A stretch of DNA of 64,000 bases from an uncultured bacterium. GTDB lineage: Bacteria; Vulcanimicrobiota; CADAWZ01. Below the pieces are notes generated by a model. It had not been told where the DNA came from. It saw nothing but the letters and a program-made list of their open reading frames with translations, and made no database searches. The position numbers were made by a program, and so were the translations under genes. The stretch spans positions 80,875 through 144,874 of the forward strand of contig CASEKF010000042.1 in assembly GCA_949288455.1 (NCBI GenBank), read 5' to 3'. Position 1 is the first letter of the stretch, and each line of letters opens with the position of its first letter. Shown piece by piece: positions 7,729-16,420 of the stretch.

Positions 7729-9480
7729 TTATTTGAGATTTTTATAACAATTTTCGAATCTGTCGATATATACGGTATGCAGAAGTTTATGAGCTTTTTC
7801 GCTTCCCGGCTTTTCCAGCCACTCTTTATATATAGCTTTTATTTCCGGATTTTCGTGCGATTTTCGTATTGGTAGCGACGAGTCTTCGTCGTAAAGTCCT
7901 TTGGCTCGTTTCTCGACTTTTCCGGGTTCGTTGCAGCTTATAGGCTGTCCGCCGCCGCTTATGCATCCTCCCGGACAGGCCATTACTTCCAGAATTTGGA
8001 AGTCGGCCGTTTTATCGATAACTTTACGAAGCATTTTTTCAGCTTCTTTGAGAGTGTTGACTACGACTACTTTAACTTTTGTCCCGTTTAGATCTACCGT
8101 CAGTTCTTTTGACGTACTTAATCCCCTGGTTTCTTTGATATCAACGTTTTCAAGCGTTTTTCCCGTCGTAAATTCATAAACGGTTCTTAACGCCGCTTCG
8201 GCTACTCCTCCTGAAGCTCCGAATATAGTTCCTGCGCCGCTGTACGATCCGAAAGGCAGATCCGGAGTTTCCGGCTCAAGATCTTTTAAGTTAATGCCGG
8301 AGCCTTTTAACATTTTGATAAGTTCTTGAGTAGTAAGAACGACGTCCACGTCTCTTTCTCCGTCTACGGAAAATTCTTCGCGCTGACATTCCGCTTTTTT
8401 TGCTGTGCATGGCATGAAAGATATTATTTTGAAGTTTTCTCGTTTTATTCCGTCTCTATTTACGGCTATGTCTTTTACAAGAGATCCGAACATAGCTTGT
8501 GGCGACCTTGCGGTAGAAAGATGCTCTATCAATTCTGGATGTTGAGTTTCCACATATTTTACCCAGGCAGGACAGCAGCTTGTGAAAAGCGGAAGACGTT
8601 CGTTCTTTTCAAGTCTCCTTATTATTTCCGTTCCTTCTTCCATAATAGTCAAATCCGCGGAAAAATTAGTGTCGTAGACTTTGTCGAATCCCATTATTCT
8701 CAGAGCGGCGACAAGTTTTCCTATGACGTTTTCTCCCGGAGCCAGACCGAATTCTTCGCCTGCGGCGACTCTTACTGCGGGAGCTATCTGACATACTACC
8801 GTTTTTGTCTTGTCGTTGAGAAGCGCGCGAGCCTTCTCTATATCAGACTTGATAGTAAGAGCTCCTACGGGGCATACCGCGACGCATTGACCGCAGTTTA
8901 CGCAGTCTACTTCAGCCAGATGCTTTTTAAGAGCCGGGGTAACTATAGTTTTAGAGCCTCTGCCGGCGAAGGAAAGTATGCTCAGCCCTTGACGTTCCGC
9001 GCAGGCTCTTACGCATGCTCCGCAAAGTATGCATTTGTTGGGATCCCTAACAATAGAAGGATTAGTGTCGTCGAGCTCTTCAAGACGTTTTTTGCCCGGG
9101 AATCTTATTTCGTTTACTTCATATAAATTCGCAAGCTTTTGGAGTTCGCAATTGTGCGAACGAGAACAGGTAGAGCATTCTCTATTGTGGTTAGCCAATA
9201 AAAGCTCTAGAACCATTTTCCTTATTCTTCTGACGGTATCCGTGTTGATCCGAATTTTAAGCCCCGGTTCAGGAGGCATAGTGCAGCTTGATTGTATCCC
9301 TCTGCCTTCGATTTCGACGATACACATGCGGCAAGCTCCGAAAGATGTTAAGTCTGGTCTGTAACATAACGTCGGAACTTGAAATCCGGCTTTGCGTATA
9401 ACTTCAAGAAGGTTTTTTTCGTCGGTAAATTCTACTTCTTTTCCTTCTACGAATAACGTTTTTTTATTATTGTCGCTCAT
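7729..9480 (-). CDS. hydA: NAD-linked [FeFe]-hydrogenase catalytic subunit
   Basis: A 583-residue catalytic subunit that makes or uses H2 at the H-cluster. Cysteines for an N-terminal [2Fe-2S] cluster are at 39, 50, 53 and 66. The His-Cys3 [4Fe-4S] site is His98, Cys102, Cys105 and Cys111, and two ferredoxin clusters use Cys150-160 and Cys193-203. All three H-cluster motifs are intact: TSCCPAW (Cys302 proton relay, Cys303 ligand), MPCTAKKAE (Cys358) and EVMACPGGC (Cys502, Cys506). The layout and numbering closely follow Clostridium CpI and the HndD type. It follows the NuoF-like gene by 4 bases, so the three gene products form a trimer. Such trimers often use NADH and ferredoxin together (electron bifurcation), but that cannot be read from sequence alone. 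Maturases HydE, HydF and HydG are not in this window. Confidence 0.97.
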   Translation of the reverse strand: MSDNNKKTLFVEGKEVEFTDEKNLLEVIRKAGFQVPTLCYRPDLTSFGACRMCIVEIEGRGIQSSCTMPPEPGLKIRINTDTVRRIRKMVLELLLANHNRECSTCSRSHNCELQKLANLYEVNEIRFPGKKRLEELDDTNPSIVRDPNKCILCGACVRACAERQGLSILSFAGRGSKTIVTPALKKHLAEVDCVNCGQCVAVCPVGALTIKSDIEKARALLNDKTKTVVCQIAPAVRVAAGEEFGLAPGENVIGKLVAALRIMGFDKVYDTNFSADLTIMEEGTEIIRRLEKNERLPLFTSCCPAWVKYVETQHPELIEHLSTARSPQAMFGSLVKDIAVNRDGIKRENFKIISFMPCTAKKAECQREEFSVDGERDVDVVLTTQELIKMLKGSGINLKDLEPETPDLPFGSYSGAGTIFGASGGVAEAALRTVYEFTTGKTLENVDIKETRGLSTSKELTVDLNGTKVKVVVVNTLKEAEKMLRKVIDKTADFQILEVMACPGGCISGGGQPISCNEPGKVEKRAKGLYDEDSSLPIRKSHENPEIKAIYKEWLEKPGSEKAHKLLHTVYIDRFENCYKNLK

Positions 9481-9484
9481 TAGA

Positions 9485-11335
9485 TTAAACCTCCTTTATT
9501 GCTTTAAAAGGACAGGATTTCAGGCAGGCTCCGCATTTTATACATTTTGACTGATCTATTTCATGCGGTTTTTTTACTTCTCCTGAAATAGCTCCGGCAG
9601 GACAGTTTCTGGAACACTTCGTACAGCCTCTGCACAGTTCTTTGTCTATTACTATGGTTCTTAAAGCTGAACATACGCCCGCGGGACATTTTTTGTCTTT
9701 TATATGCGCCACATATTCGTCATAGAAATATTTAAGAGTAGAGAGAACAGGATTTGGAGCTGTTTTTCCCAAACCGCACAAGGATCCGGCTTTTACGTCG
9801 GCGGCAAGTTCCTGAAGAAGATCAAGATCCTTCATCGTCGCCTTGCCTCTAGTGATATCGTTGAGAATTTTCAACATGTTTTTAGTGCCTTCTCTGCATG
9901 GAACGCATTTTCCGCAGCTTTCGCTTTGCGTAAAATTCATAAAAAATTTGGCGACGTCGACTATACAAGTATCTTCGTTCATGACTACAAGACCTCCTGA
10001 ACCTATCATGGCTCCGGCTTGTATAAGCGAATCGTAGTCTAGAGGCAGATCCAGATGTTTTTCTGTGAGGCATCCTCCGGAAGGGCCTCCTATTTGGGCC
10101 GCCTTAAATTTTTTGCCGTTTCTTATGCCTCCGCCTATATCGAAAATTACTTCTCTCAACGTCGTTCCCATAGGAACCTCTATGAGGCCTGTATTGTTCA
10201 CTTCTCCCGTTAGAGCGAATGTTTTAGTTCCCTTAGATGTTTTAGTTCCCATAGAGCTAAACCATTCGGCTCCGTTAAGAATAATCAGAGGGACGTTTGC
10301 GAGAGTTTCTACGTTATTTATAAGGGTCGGTTTCCCGAATAAACCCTTATTTGCGGGGAACGGCGGCTTTGGCCTTGGCATTCCGCGTTCTCCTTCTATC
10401 GACGCTATAAGGGCCGTTTCCTCGCCGCATACGAACGCGCCGGCTCCTTCTTTTATATGAACTGTGAAACTGAAGTTCGTTCCCAGTATATTTTTGCCTA
10501 AAAGATTATGTTCTTCGGCTTGTTTTATCGCTATTCTAAGTCTTTTAATAGCTAAGGGATACTCTGCTCTTACGTATATATACGCTTCGTCCGCTCCTAT
10601 GGCGTATCCGGCTATAGCCATTCCTTCCAGAAGCCTGTGGGGATCGCCTTCCATAACACTCCTATCCATGAACGCTCCGGGATCTCCTTCGTCACCGTTG
10701 CATACTACATATTTTTTGTCTGATTGAGCTGTTTGGGTGAACATCCATTTGCGGCCCGTTGGGAATCCTCCCCCTCCTCTGCCTCTTAAGCCGGAATCAG
10801 TAATGATTTTTACCGTTTCTTCCGGCGTTTTATTTTTAACGACGTCTTCCAGAGCTTCGTATCCTCTTAGCGCTATAGCGTCCGTTATATCTTCCGGGTT
10901 AATATGTCCGCAGTTTGAGAGTGACGTTCTGTGCTGTTTAGCGTAAAAATGTATGTCGTCGCTTCTTTTTATTTTTTCATGCGTCTCCGGATCCGTGTAA
11001 AGAAGTCTTTCTACCGGAACGCCGGATCGTATGCTTTCTATAATTTCGTCTACGTCGCTTGTCTTGACTTTAACGTAAGTTATATGCAAGTCGGGTATAA
11101 TCATCAAAGCTCCCTGCTCGCAGAAGCCATGGCAACCCGTAGGAACGACCGTAGTTTTCCGGGATTGAATTGAAGACGCTTCGATCCCCGCTTCTCTGAG
11201 TTTTTTTATTATTTCGAGAGAGCCGTTGGCGACGCAACCTGTTCCGGCGCATACGAAGACTCTTAACCCCTGAGCGGCTATTTTTTGTTTCGCCTCATCT
11301 TGCATTTTTTTTATTTTCAATTCGTTTGATTGCAT
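9485..11335 (-). CDS. hydB: NuoF-like NADH/FMN subunit of the [FeFe]-hydrogenase (HydB/HndC type)
   Basis: A 616-residue flavoprotein that exchanges electrons between NAD(H) and the Fe-S chain. It has an N-terminal thioredoxin-like [2Fe-2S] domain (CAGTGC near 29 to 34, then TGCHGFC near 70). The 51-kDa core has GRGGGGFPTGRKW (NADH site) and GDEGDPGAFMDR (FMN site). The SCGKCVPCREGT cluster motif follows, and a C-terminal domain has two ferredoxin motifs (CRGCTKCSRNCP and CIKCGACLKSCP). This fused architecture matches HydB of trimeric hydrogenases rather than complex I NuoF, which lacks the two ends. It lies 4 bases from each neighbour on average, in an obvious operon. The assignment is secure. 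Confidence 0.95.
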   Translation of the reverse strand: MQSNELKIKKMQDEAKQKIAAQGLRVFVCAGTGCVANGSLEIIKKLREAGIEASSIQSRKTTVVPTGCHGFCEQGALMIIPDLHITYVKVKTSDVDEIIESIRSGVPVERLLYTDPETHEKIKRSDDIHFYAKQHRTSLSNCGHINPEDITDAIALRGYEALEDVVKNKTPEETVKIITDSGLRGRGGGGFPTGRKWMFTQTAQSDKKYVVCNGDEGDPGAFMDRSVMEGDPHRLLEGMAIAGYAIGADEAYIYVRAEYPLAIKRLRIAIKQAEEHNLLGKNILGTNFSFTVHIKEGAGAFVCGEETALIASIEGERGMPRPKPPFPANKGLFGKPTLINNVETLANVPLIILNGAEWFSSMGTKTSKGTKTFALTGEVNNTGLIEVPMGTTLREVIFDIGGGIRNGKKFKAAQIGGPSGGCLTEKHLDLPLDYDSLIQAGAMIGSGGLVVMNEDTCIVDVAKFFMNFTQSESCGKCVPCREGTKNMLKILNDITRGKATMKDLDLLQELAADVKAGSLCGLGKTAPNPVLSTLKYFYDEYVAHIKDKKCPAGVCSALRTIVIDKELCRGCTKCSRNCPAGAISGEVKKPHEIDQSKCIKCGACLKSCPFKAIKEV

Positions 11336-11339
11336 TATT

Positions 11340-11828
11340 TTACTCTCCTCTATCTTCTTTTATAAGAGTATCTATGATAATTTTAACAGCCTCCGGAGTT
11401 ATTTTCGGATAAACCTTATCGTTGATTACGATTACCGGAGCAAGTCCGCAAGCGCCAAGGCAACTGACGGTTTCTACGGAGAATAGTCCGTCTTCAGTCG
11501 TGAATTTCCCGTCTTTGAGTTCCAGTTTGGCTTTCAGAGCGTTCAGCGTTGGCATTGAACCGCGAACATGACAAGCGGTTCCGTCGCAACATTTTATTTG
11601 ATATTTTCCTTTAGGATCAAGGCTGAACTGACTATAAAACGTAGCGACGCCGTAAACGGTTGCCGGAGATATTCCCATCTTTACTCCTATCCGTATGATC
11701 GCGTCTTCCGGAAGGTAGTTATATTCCGCTTGAATATGCTGAAGGATTGCAATCAGATTAGACTGAGCGTTTCCAACGCTGTCTACAATAGCGTCGACTT
11801 TCTCAAGAAAAATCGTTTTTGAACTCAT
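11340..11828 (-). CDS. hydC: NuoE-like [2Fe-2S] subunit of the [FeFe]-hydrogenase (HydC/HndA type)
   Basis: A 162-residue protein of the 24-kDa thioredoxin-like [2Fe-2S] family. The helical N-terminal part includes LIAILQHIQAEYNYLPEDAI. The cluster ligands are in CCDGTACHVRG and SCLGACGLAPVI, where the C-x4-C and C-x3-C spacing is kept. It is the first gene of the hydrogenase operon, with AAGGAG about 8 bases before the ATG. A Rex-type operator is centred about 50 bases upstream of the start. It would pass electrons between the NuoF-like flavin subunit and HydA. Confidence 0.94.
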   Translation of the reverse strand: MSSKTIFLEKVDAIVDSVGNAQSNLIAILQHIQAEYNYLPEDAIIRIGVKMGISPATVYGVATFYSQFSLDPKGKYQIKCCDGTACHVRGSMPTLNALKAKLELKDGKFTTEDGLFSVETVSCLGACGLAPVIVINDKVYPKITPEAVKIIIDTLIKEDRGE

Positions 11829-11869
11829 CGAACTTACTCCTTAATAATTAAAATATTTTAAACTAGAAA

Positions 11870-11887
11870 TTGTGCATTTTTTCACTA
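11870..11887 (-). promoter_or_regulatory. Putative Rex operator of the hydrogenase operon
   Basis: The 18 bases TTGTGCATTTTTTCACTA match the Rex consensus TTGTGAAnnnnTTCACAA at 12 of 14 defined positions. The site is 42 bases upstream of the first hydrogenase start, where it would cover the promoter, and rex is the last gene of the same cluster. The match was found by eye. Confidence 0.72.
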
Positions 11888-11979
11888 AATTTGTAATTTA
11901 GAAGTTTCAATAACGGAAATATAAATCCTTTTAATTTTAGAACTTTTTTAGCTAATTCAAAAGTTTATGAAAAATACAA

Positions 11980-12029
11980 TTAGGAAGCTTTCACATTATA
12001 AATATGCTTTTAAACGTAAAGCTTCCTAA
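11980..12029 (-). terminator. Stem-loop downstream of the kinase gene
   Basis: Perfect 12-bp arms TTAGGAAGCTTT and AAAGCTTCCTAA (11980-11991 and 12018-12029) enclose a 26-base loop. On the minus strand the stem is followed by ATTGTATTTTT, which is a plausible U-tract. It lies about 250 bases after the kinase stop. Confidence 0.5.
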
Positions 12030-12275
12030 ATACAGGCGAAATTCTCTTTAGTTTAAATAGGCGGGACTTTTCTTGCGCTCTTGGCTAAAAAGTCGATTTT
12101 CATGCGATATCGCCAATGTTCTAATGTAAGCGAGAGATATTCCGTATGTCCCAAGGTTTTTATTGCAAAACGGGCGCAATTCTCGTCCGCGCTTTATAGA
12201 CGAAGAGGTCATTTATCGCTCAAAGAGGCTAAAAACTAAATCATATTCGGTAGTTTAAGTTTTTATATATCTTTA

Positions 12276-14201
12276 TTAATAGTTTGTTTCTCTTTGCTGA
12301 GTAAAACTGCCTCCCGACGGTTCCGGTAAATCGGCTGAGTCTTGGATGGGCGGAGGCGGAGCCGGCTCTCGCCGACTGTATTGCGGAGCTTCTCTATACG
12401 GAGGCTCCGCAATACTTTGGTCGTATTTCGGACTGGTTTCTTGCTGAGGCGGAGGCGTTGACACCGGGGCCTCTTTCAAGATTTCCAGCGTTATTATTTC
12501 AAACGGAGGATTAGGCTTTTTATTTGGCACTTTATAAGACGCGCTTACTTCTGCGCCCGCTTTTAAGTTTTCAGGAGCTTGTTTTTTATCGATCGTTAAC
12601 GCTAAGAAACCGTTGTCAGTTTGAATTCTTAGTTTGAAAATTCCTTGCTGAATTTCTATAGAAGTTATTTCTCCTTCCGTAGTTTTTTCAATATAAGGTT
12701 TAGGCGGAAGGGCAGGGGCTGCGGGGGAAGCCGTTTCGGTTGCCGCTATCTCGTCGACAGCTTTTACCGGCTTTGGATCCACTAGCCAAAAATCTTTTGT
12801 TATATATGCCAGAATTCCTAAGATCAAAAAAATAATTGTACTTAGAATAATAATAGCGGTTAGACCCGGAGTAGGTTCCTGTCTGGCTTCTTCCGCAGTT
12901 TTGATAAGAGCTTGTTTTGCCGGGGATTCTTCTTGAACGGGCAAAGAAGGAGCGGGGAAAGTTTCTGGTTTTTGATAATCTGTCAGAAACTTATCCAGCG
13001 TCGCTTTATTTAGTTTCCTTGTAGGTTCAAGAACAGCCGAAAAAAGGACCGGATCGGACTCTTGTTTTTTTCTCGCTTGTTTTAGCGCGTCAGCGATGCC
13101 TCCTGAACCTCCGGATTCCTCCGATGATTTTATGGGTTGTCTCGCTGAATTTTGATAAGATGAAGAGCTTTCCGGATCGCGTTGTTCGTCGGTTTGAAAG
13201 GTTGAAGCCGAAGTCTTTTTCTTGTAAATTTGTTTCGGCAAATATATTCCCGAGTCTTTTTCTTCTTCGAGGTCTTCCGATGAATTTTCCGCGTAAATAG
13301 GATTGGAGATAGCCGTTTCCTCATTATGCGCCGGAGGTTTAAGTTTTGGATATTCTCCTTTCATTCCGTTGTTTACTAGATATTCTTTGACTTGTTCGAT
13401 ACTCTGAAAGCGATCTCCGGGTTTCAGCTGAACCATTTTTTCTATCATTTTCTGCATCGCTTCAGTAGCGGTAGGGTTATAATTTTTAACAGGGTCTATT
13501 TTTCCGCCGGTTAATATTCTGTCTACCGAATCGGGAAGTATTATGCCGGTGAGCATATAGTATATCGTCGCTCCGAAAGCGTAGATATCGGTTCTTTTGT
13601 CAGTTCCGGCCGCTCCGTATTGTTCCGGGGGAGCGAAACCGCTGCTGCCGGAGCCTTTGATTTTTGCCATTGTTCTGCTTGCTCTTCCCTGATCAAAAAT
13701 CTTCGCGATGCCAAAATCTATTATTTGAACTTTTCCTTCCGGAGTGACCATAATATTAGAAGGTTTTAAATCTCTTAAAATGACCGGTTCCGGAAGGTTG
13801 TGCAGATACGTAAGAATATCTGCGATCTGCCATATTACTCCTAAAACTTGTTCTTGAGTCGGCAGCTCGGGCGATTCTACTATGACGTCTTCTAAAGAGC
13901 ATCCCGCCACATATTCCATTGCTATATAGTATTTTCCGTTGTCTTCAAACGTTTCCAAAACGTAAGGAATTCCAGGATGATTTAGCTTTCTAAGCGTGAC
14001 TACTTCGTTCATAAATTGAACTATTATTTTATCTCTGGATTCCGGATCTAAATATTGGTCCTGCATTTCTTTTAAAGCGCACTCTTTGTTTCGAGCTATA
14101 GAAAACGCTTTAAAAACGAACGACATTCCGCCTTTGCCTATTTTTTGTAAAATTTTGTATTTTCCCTGAAGAGTCATGCCGGGTTGTAAAGAACTTTGCA
14201 T
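12276..14201 (-). CDS. Membrane-anchored Ser/Thr protein kinase
   Basis: A 641-residue Hanks-type kinase. The N-terminal catalytic domain (about residues 12 to 275) has the glycine loop GKGGMS, the ATP lysine Lys44, the catalytic loop LRDLKPSNI (Asp144, Asn149; the usual His of HRD is Leu), IDFG (Asp162) and APPEQYG. A long Ser/Pro/Gln-rich linker follows. One membrane helix lies at about 447 to 468, and a short predicted beta domain plus a Pro-rich tail come after it. With the kinase domain inside, the C-terminal part would be outside the membrane. PASTA repeats are absent. It is followed on the same strand by a stem-loop, and the DUF3795 gene lies 12 bases upstream. It is a candidate partner of the FHA protein encoded at 4331; the target is unknown. 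Confidence 0.93.
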   Translation of the reverse strand: MQSSLQPGMTLQGKYKILQKIGKGGMSFVFKAFSIARNKECALKEMQDQYLDPESRDKIIVQFMNEVVTLRKLNHPGIPYVLETFEDNGKYYIAMEYVAGCSLEDVIVESPELPTQEQVLGVIWQIADILTYLHNLPEPVILRDLKPSNIMVTPEGKVQIIDFGIAKIFDQGRASRTMAKIKGSGSSGFAPPEQYGAAGTDKRTDIYAFGATIYYMLTGIILPDSVDRILTGGKIDPVKNYNPTATEAMQKMIEKMVQLKPGDRFQSIEQVKEYLVNNGMKGEYPKLKPPAHNEETAISNPIYAENSSEDLEEEKDSGIYLPKQIYKKKTSASTFQTDEQRDPESSSSYQNSARQPIKSSEESGGSGGIADALKQARKKQESDPVLFSAVLEPTRKLNKATLDKFLTDYQKPETFPAPSLPVQEESPAKQALIKTAEEARQEPTPGLTAIIILSTIIFLILGILAYITKDFWLVDPKPVKAVDEIAATETASPAAPALPPKPYIEKTTEGEITSIEIQQGIFKLRIQTDNGFLALTIDKKQAPENLKAGAEVSASYKVPNKKPNPPFEIITLEILKEAPVSTPPPQQETSPKYDQSIAEPPYREAPQYSRREPAPPPPIQDSADLPEPSGGSFTQQRETNY

Positions 14202-14213
14202 TTTACACCTGCC

Positions 14214-14711
14214 TTAATTCTTTTTCTGTTCAAAAGTTGCATTTACATGTTGAGAGCAGTCGATATTGCATACTCCGCATTTTTTTGTGGAAGATTCTAT
14301 AGCTTCGGCGCATTTTGGGCATTTCCATCTTTCCTGCATTAATTCAAGCCATTTGTCAGGTCCCAGCTCTTTGTATTCGTCGAGTTGTTTTATTAAAAGC
14401 CCTTCGTATATGCCGTCCATGGAAAGGAGTTTTTCGCAAGGATAATCGGAACATTCCGCGCAACTTTTCAGCGATTTATCCGAAGCGCATTTTCTGATTT
14501 TACATCTGAAAGCCCAAGAGTGCCTATCTTTTGCGGCATCGCGGCACCCTTTGCATTGAACGTCGTTTACGCTGAAATTTTTGTTCATTTGCGAAGATAA
14601 GGATTTAGAGAGTTTTCTTTGGTATTCTATGCCTTTGTCATACGCTATCGCAATAGGGCATGAACCGCAATAAGAACCGCATGTTCCTATCGCAGATTTA
14701 TTATCGTTCAT
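14214..14711 (-). CDS. DUF3795 cysteine-rich protein
   Basis: A 165-residue protein rich in Cys pairs: CGSYCGSCP at the N-terminus, CKGCRD near 55, CKIRKCA near 70, and CAECSDYPCEKL near 82. A C-terminal zinc-ribbon-like pair of motifs, CPKCAEAI and CGVCNIDC, follows. The first part matches DUF3795, a family common in anaerobes with no assigned reaction, probably binding zinc or Fe-S. The extra C-terminal ribbon makes it longer than a minimal member. It lies 12 bases before the kinase gene on the same strand, so the two may be co-transcribed. Confidence 0.75.
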   Translation of the reverse strand: MNDNKSAIGTCGSYCGSCPIAIAYDKGIEYQRKLSKSLSSQMNKNFSVNDVQCKGCRDAAKDRHSWAFRCKIRKCASDKSLKSCAECSDYPCEKLLSMDGIYEGLLIKQLDEYKELGPDKWLELMQERWKCPKCAEAIESSTKKCGVCNIDCSQHVNATFEQKKN

Positions 14712-14873
14712 ATCTTAAACCTTTCGTTCTTTAACTTTGTTTAAAAATTCTTGCGCTAAGGCTTTTATTCCTTTAAAGGGAAAATCCTATATATAATAGA
14801 AATTTAACTTTCAAAAAATACGGGAATTTTTTGTGTTTTTTGTAGATATTTGTTCTAAAATGGGAGGCTTTAA

Positions 14874-16409
14874 ATGAATTTAGTTACAACTGTTAGCCCT
14901 TTGGAAGATTTAAGGGCTGAAATGCTTCTTGTAACTGTTTTTGAAGGGGAGAAGGAACTGTCAGGCCGGCTTGCATGGCTCGATAGAATTTTAGGCGGCC
15001 AAATAGGAAGACTCCTTTCTACCGGGGAAGTTAGAGGACAATTTAAAGAGTTTGCGACTCTTCATGTTACCGGAATAGGAGCTCAAAGAGTACTTCTAGT
15101 CGGTCTGGGAAAAAGAGACGATCTTACTCTTAACAGAATCAGGAGCGTCGTAGCTATAGCCGCTAGGAATTGCCGCAGAATACATGCTAAATCTTTGGCG
15201 GTAGATAGTTTTACCACCTATGGAATTACTCCTAAGGAAAGCGCTCGGGCTATCGCGGAAGGAGTCATTCTAGGCCTTTATAAATTTACGAAATATATGA
15301 GTGAAAGCACGGCGGCTAAATATAAAAGCAAAATAGAAGAACTGATAATCGCCGATAGCGAAGGAGACAATATTCCCGAGTTAAAATTAGGTTTTGCCGA
15401 GGGATATACGGTCGCTTCGAACGCTAATTTTATAAGGGATATCGTTAACGAGCCCGCCAGCTTTATGACGCCTGAAAAATTTGCCGAGACAGCTATTGAA
15501 AAGACTAAAGATCTTAACGTTAGAGTTACCGTTCTAGACGAAAAACAAATTTTACAGGAGGGAATGGAAGCTTTTTACGCAGTCGGAAGATCCGCTTCTT
15601 GTTCTCCTCCGAGACTGGTTGAAATATCGTATGAGGGTAAACCTGGAGCTCCTTGGATAGGCCTCGTTGGAAAAGGCGTTACTTTTGATTCGGGAGGCTA
15701 TAATATTAAACCCGGAGAGTCTATGAAGCGTATGCATTGCGATATGGGAGGCGCAGGAGCCGTTTTAGGAGCCGTCAAAAGCGCCGCCGAATTAGCTCTG
15801 CCCGTTAATTGCGTCGCCGTTATGCCTATGGCGGAAAATATGATTTCCGGAAATTCTTATAAGCCGGGAGATATTATTGGATCTCTAGAAGGTAAAACGA
15901 TAGAAATCGTAAGCACGGACGCCGAAGGACGCCTTCTTCTCGCGGACGCTCTTACATGGACTAGAAGAAAAGGCGTTGAGTATATGATAGACATCGCCAC
16001 TTTGACGGGAGGAGTCGTAGTAGCTTTAGGCCATCATTTGTCAGGCATAATGGGCACGGATCCGGCTCTTATTAAAGCCATTGAAGAAGCCGGCGAAAAA
16101 TGCGGCGAAAGAGTCTGGGAACTGCCTCTTTATAAAGGGTACGCTATGCAGCTTAAAAGCGACGTCGCGGATCTTGAGAACAGCGGAGGTAGAGGCGCTT
16201 CTACTATTACTGCCGGAATGTTCTTGAAAGAATTTACGGGACAGACTAAATGGGCTCATATAGACATAGCTGGAACGGCTACTATCGACGCTTCTATTCA
16301 TCTTTACGTTCGTAATCCTTATGTGCCTAAGGAGGGAGCGACTGCCGTGGGAGTAAGACTTCTTTATCAATTTTTAAGCGATTTTGCCAATAATGGCAAT
16401 AAATTGTGA
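14874..16409 (+). CDS. pepA: Leucyl aminopeptidase (M17 family)
   Basis: A 511-residue cytosolic M17 aminopeptidase that removes N-terminal residues from peptides using two metal ions. The catalytic set is complete: Lys267 in GKGVTFDSGG with Asp272, Lys279, Asp290 in HCDMGGA, and Asp349, Glu351 and Arg353 in STDAEGRLLLADAL. Length is normal for the family (about 500). GGGAGG lies before the ATG. Its stop codon is followed 11 bases later by the start of a secreted amidase, so the two are probably co-transcribed and serve peptide or amide use. Confidence 0.97.
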   Translation: MNLVTTVSPLEDLRAEMLLVTVFEGEKELSGRLAWLDRILGGQIGRLLSTGEVRGQFKEFATLHVTGIGAQRVLLVGLGKRDDLTLNRIRSVVAIAARNCRRIHAKSLAVDSFTTYGITPKESARAIAEGVILGLYKFTKYMSESTAAKYKSKIEELIIADSEGDNIPELKLGFAEGYTVASNANFIRDIVNEPASFMTPEKFAETAIEKTKDLNVRVTVLDEKQILQEGMEAFYAVGRSASCSPPRLVEISYEGKPGAPWIGLVGKGVTFDSGGYNIKPGESMKRMHCDMGGAGAVLGAVKSAAELALPVNCVAVMPMAENMISGNSYKPGDIIGSLEGKTIEIVSTDAEGRLLLADALTWTRRKGVEYMIDIATLTGGVVVALGHHLSGIMGTDPALIKAIEEAGEKCGERVWELPLYKGYAMQLKSDVADLENSGGRGASTITAGMFLKEFTGQTKWAHIDIAGTATIDASIHLYVRNPYVPKEGATAVGVRLLYQFLSDFANNGNKL

Positions 16410-16420
16410 TTGGAGGATTT

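Larger units (their letters stand above)
11829..12275. other. Intergenic region upstream of the hydrogenase operon
   Basis: 447 bases with no supportable gene. It holds the hydrogenase promoter region with its Rex site, and a 12-bp stem-loop that may end the kinase transcript. The remaining bases, about 12030-12275, show nothing recognisable. Confidence 0.5.

Noticed and set aside
8326-9126. 266-residue plus-strand open frame opposite hydA
   Set aside because: hydA is complete with all cluster ligands; the antisense product has no domain and no ribosome site.
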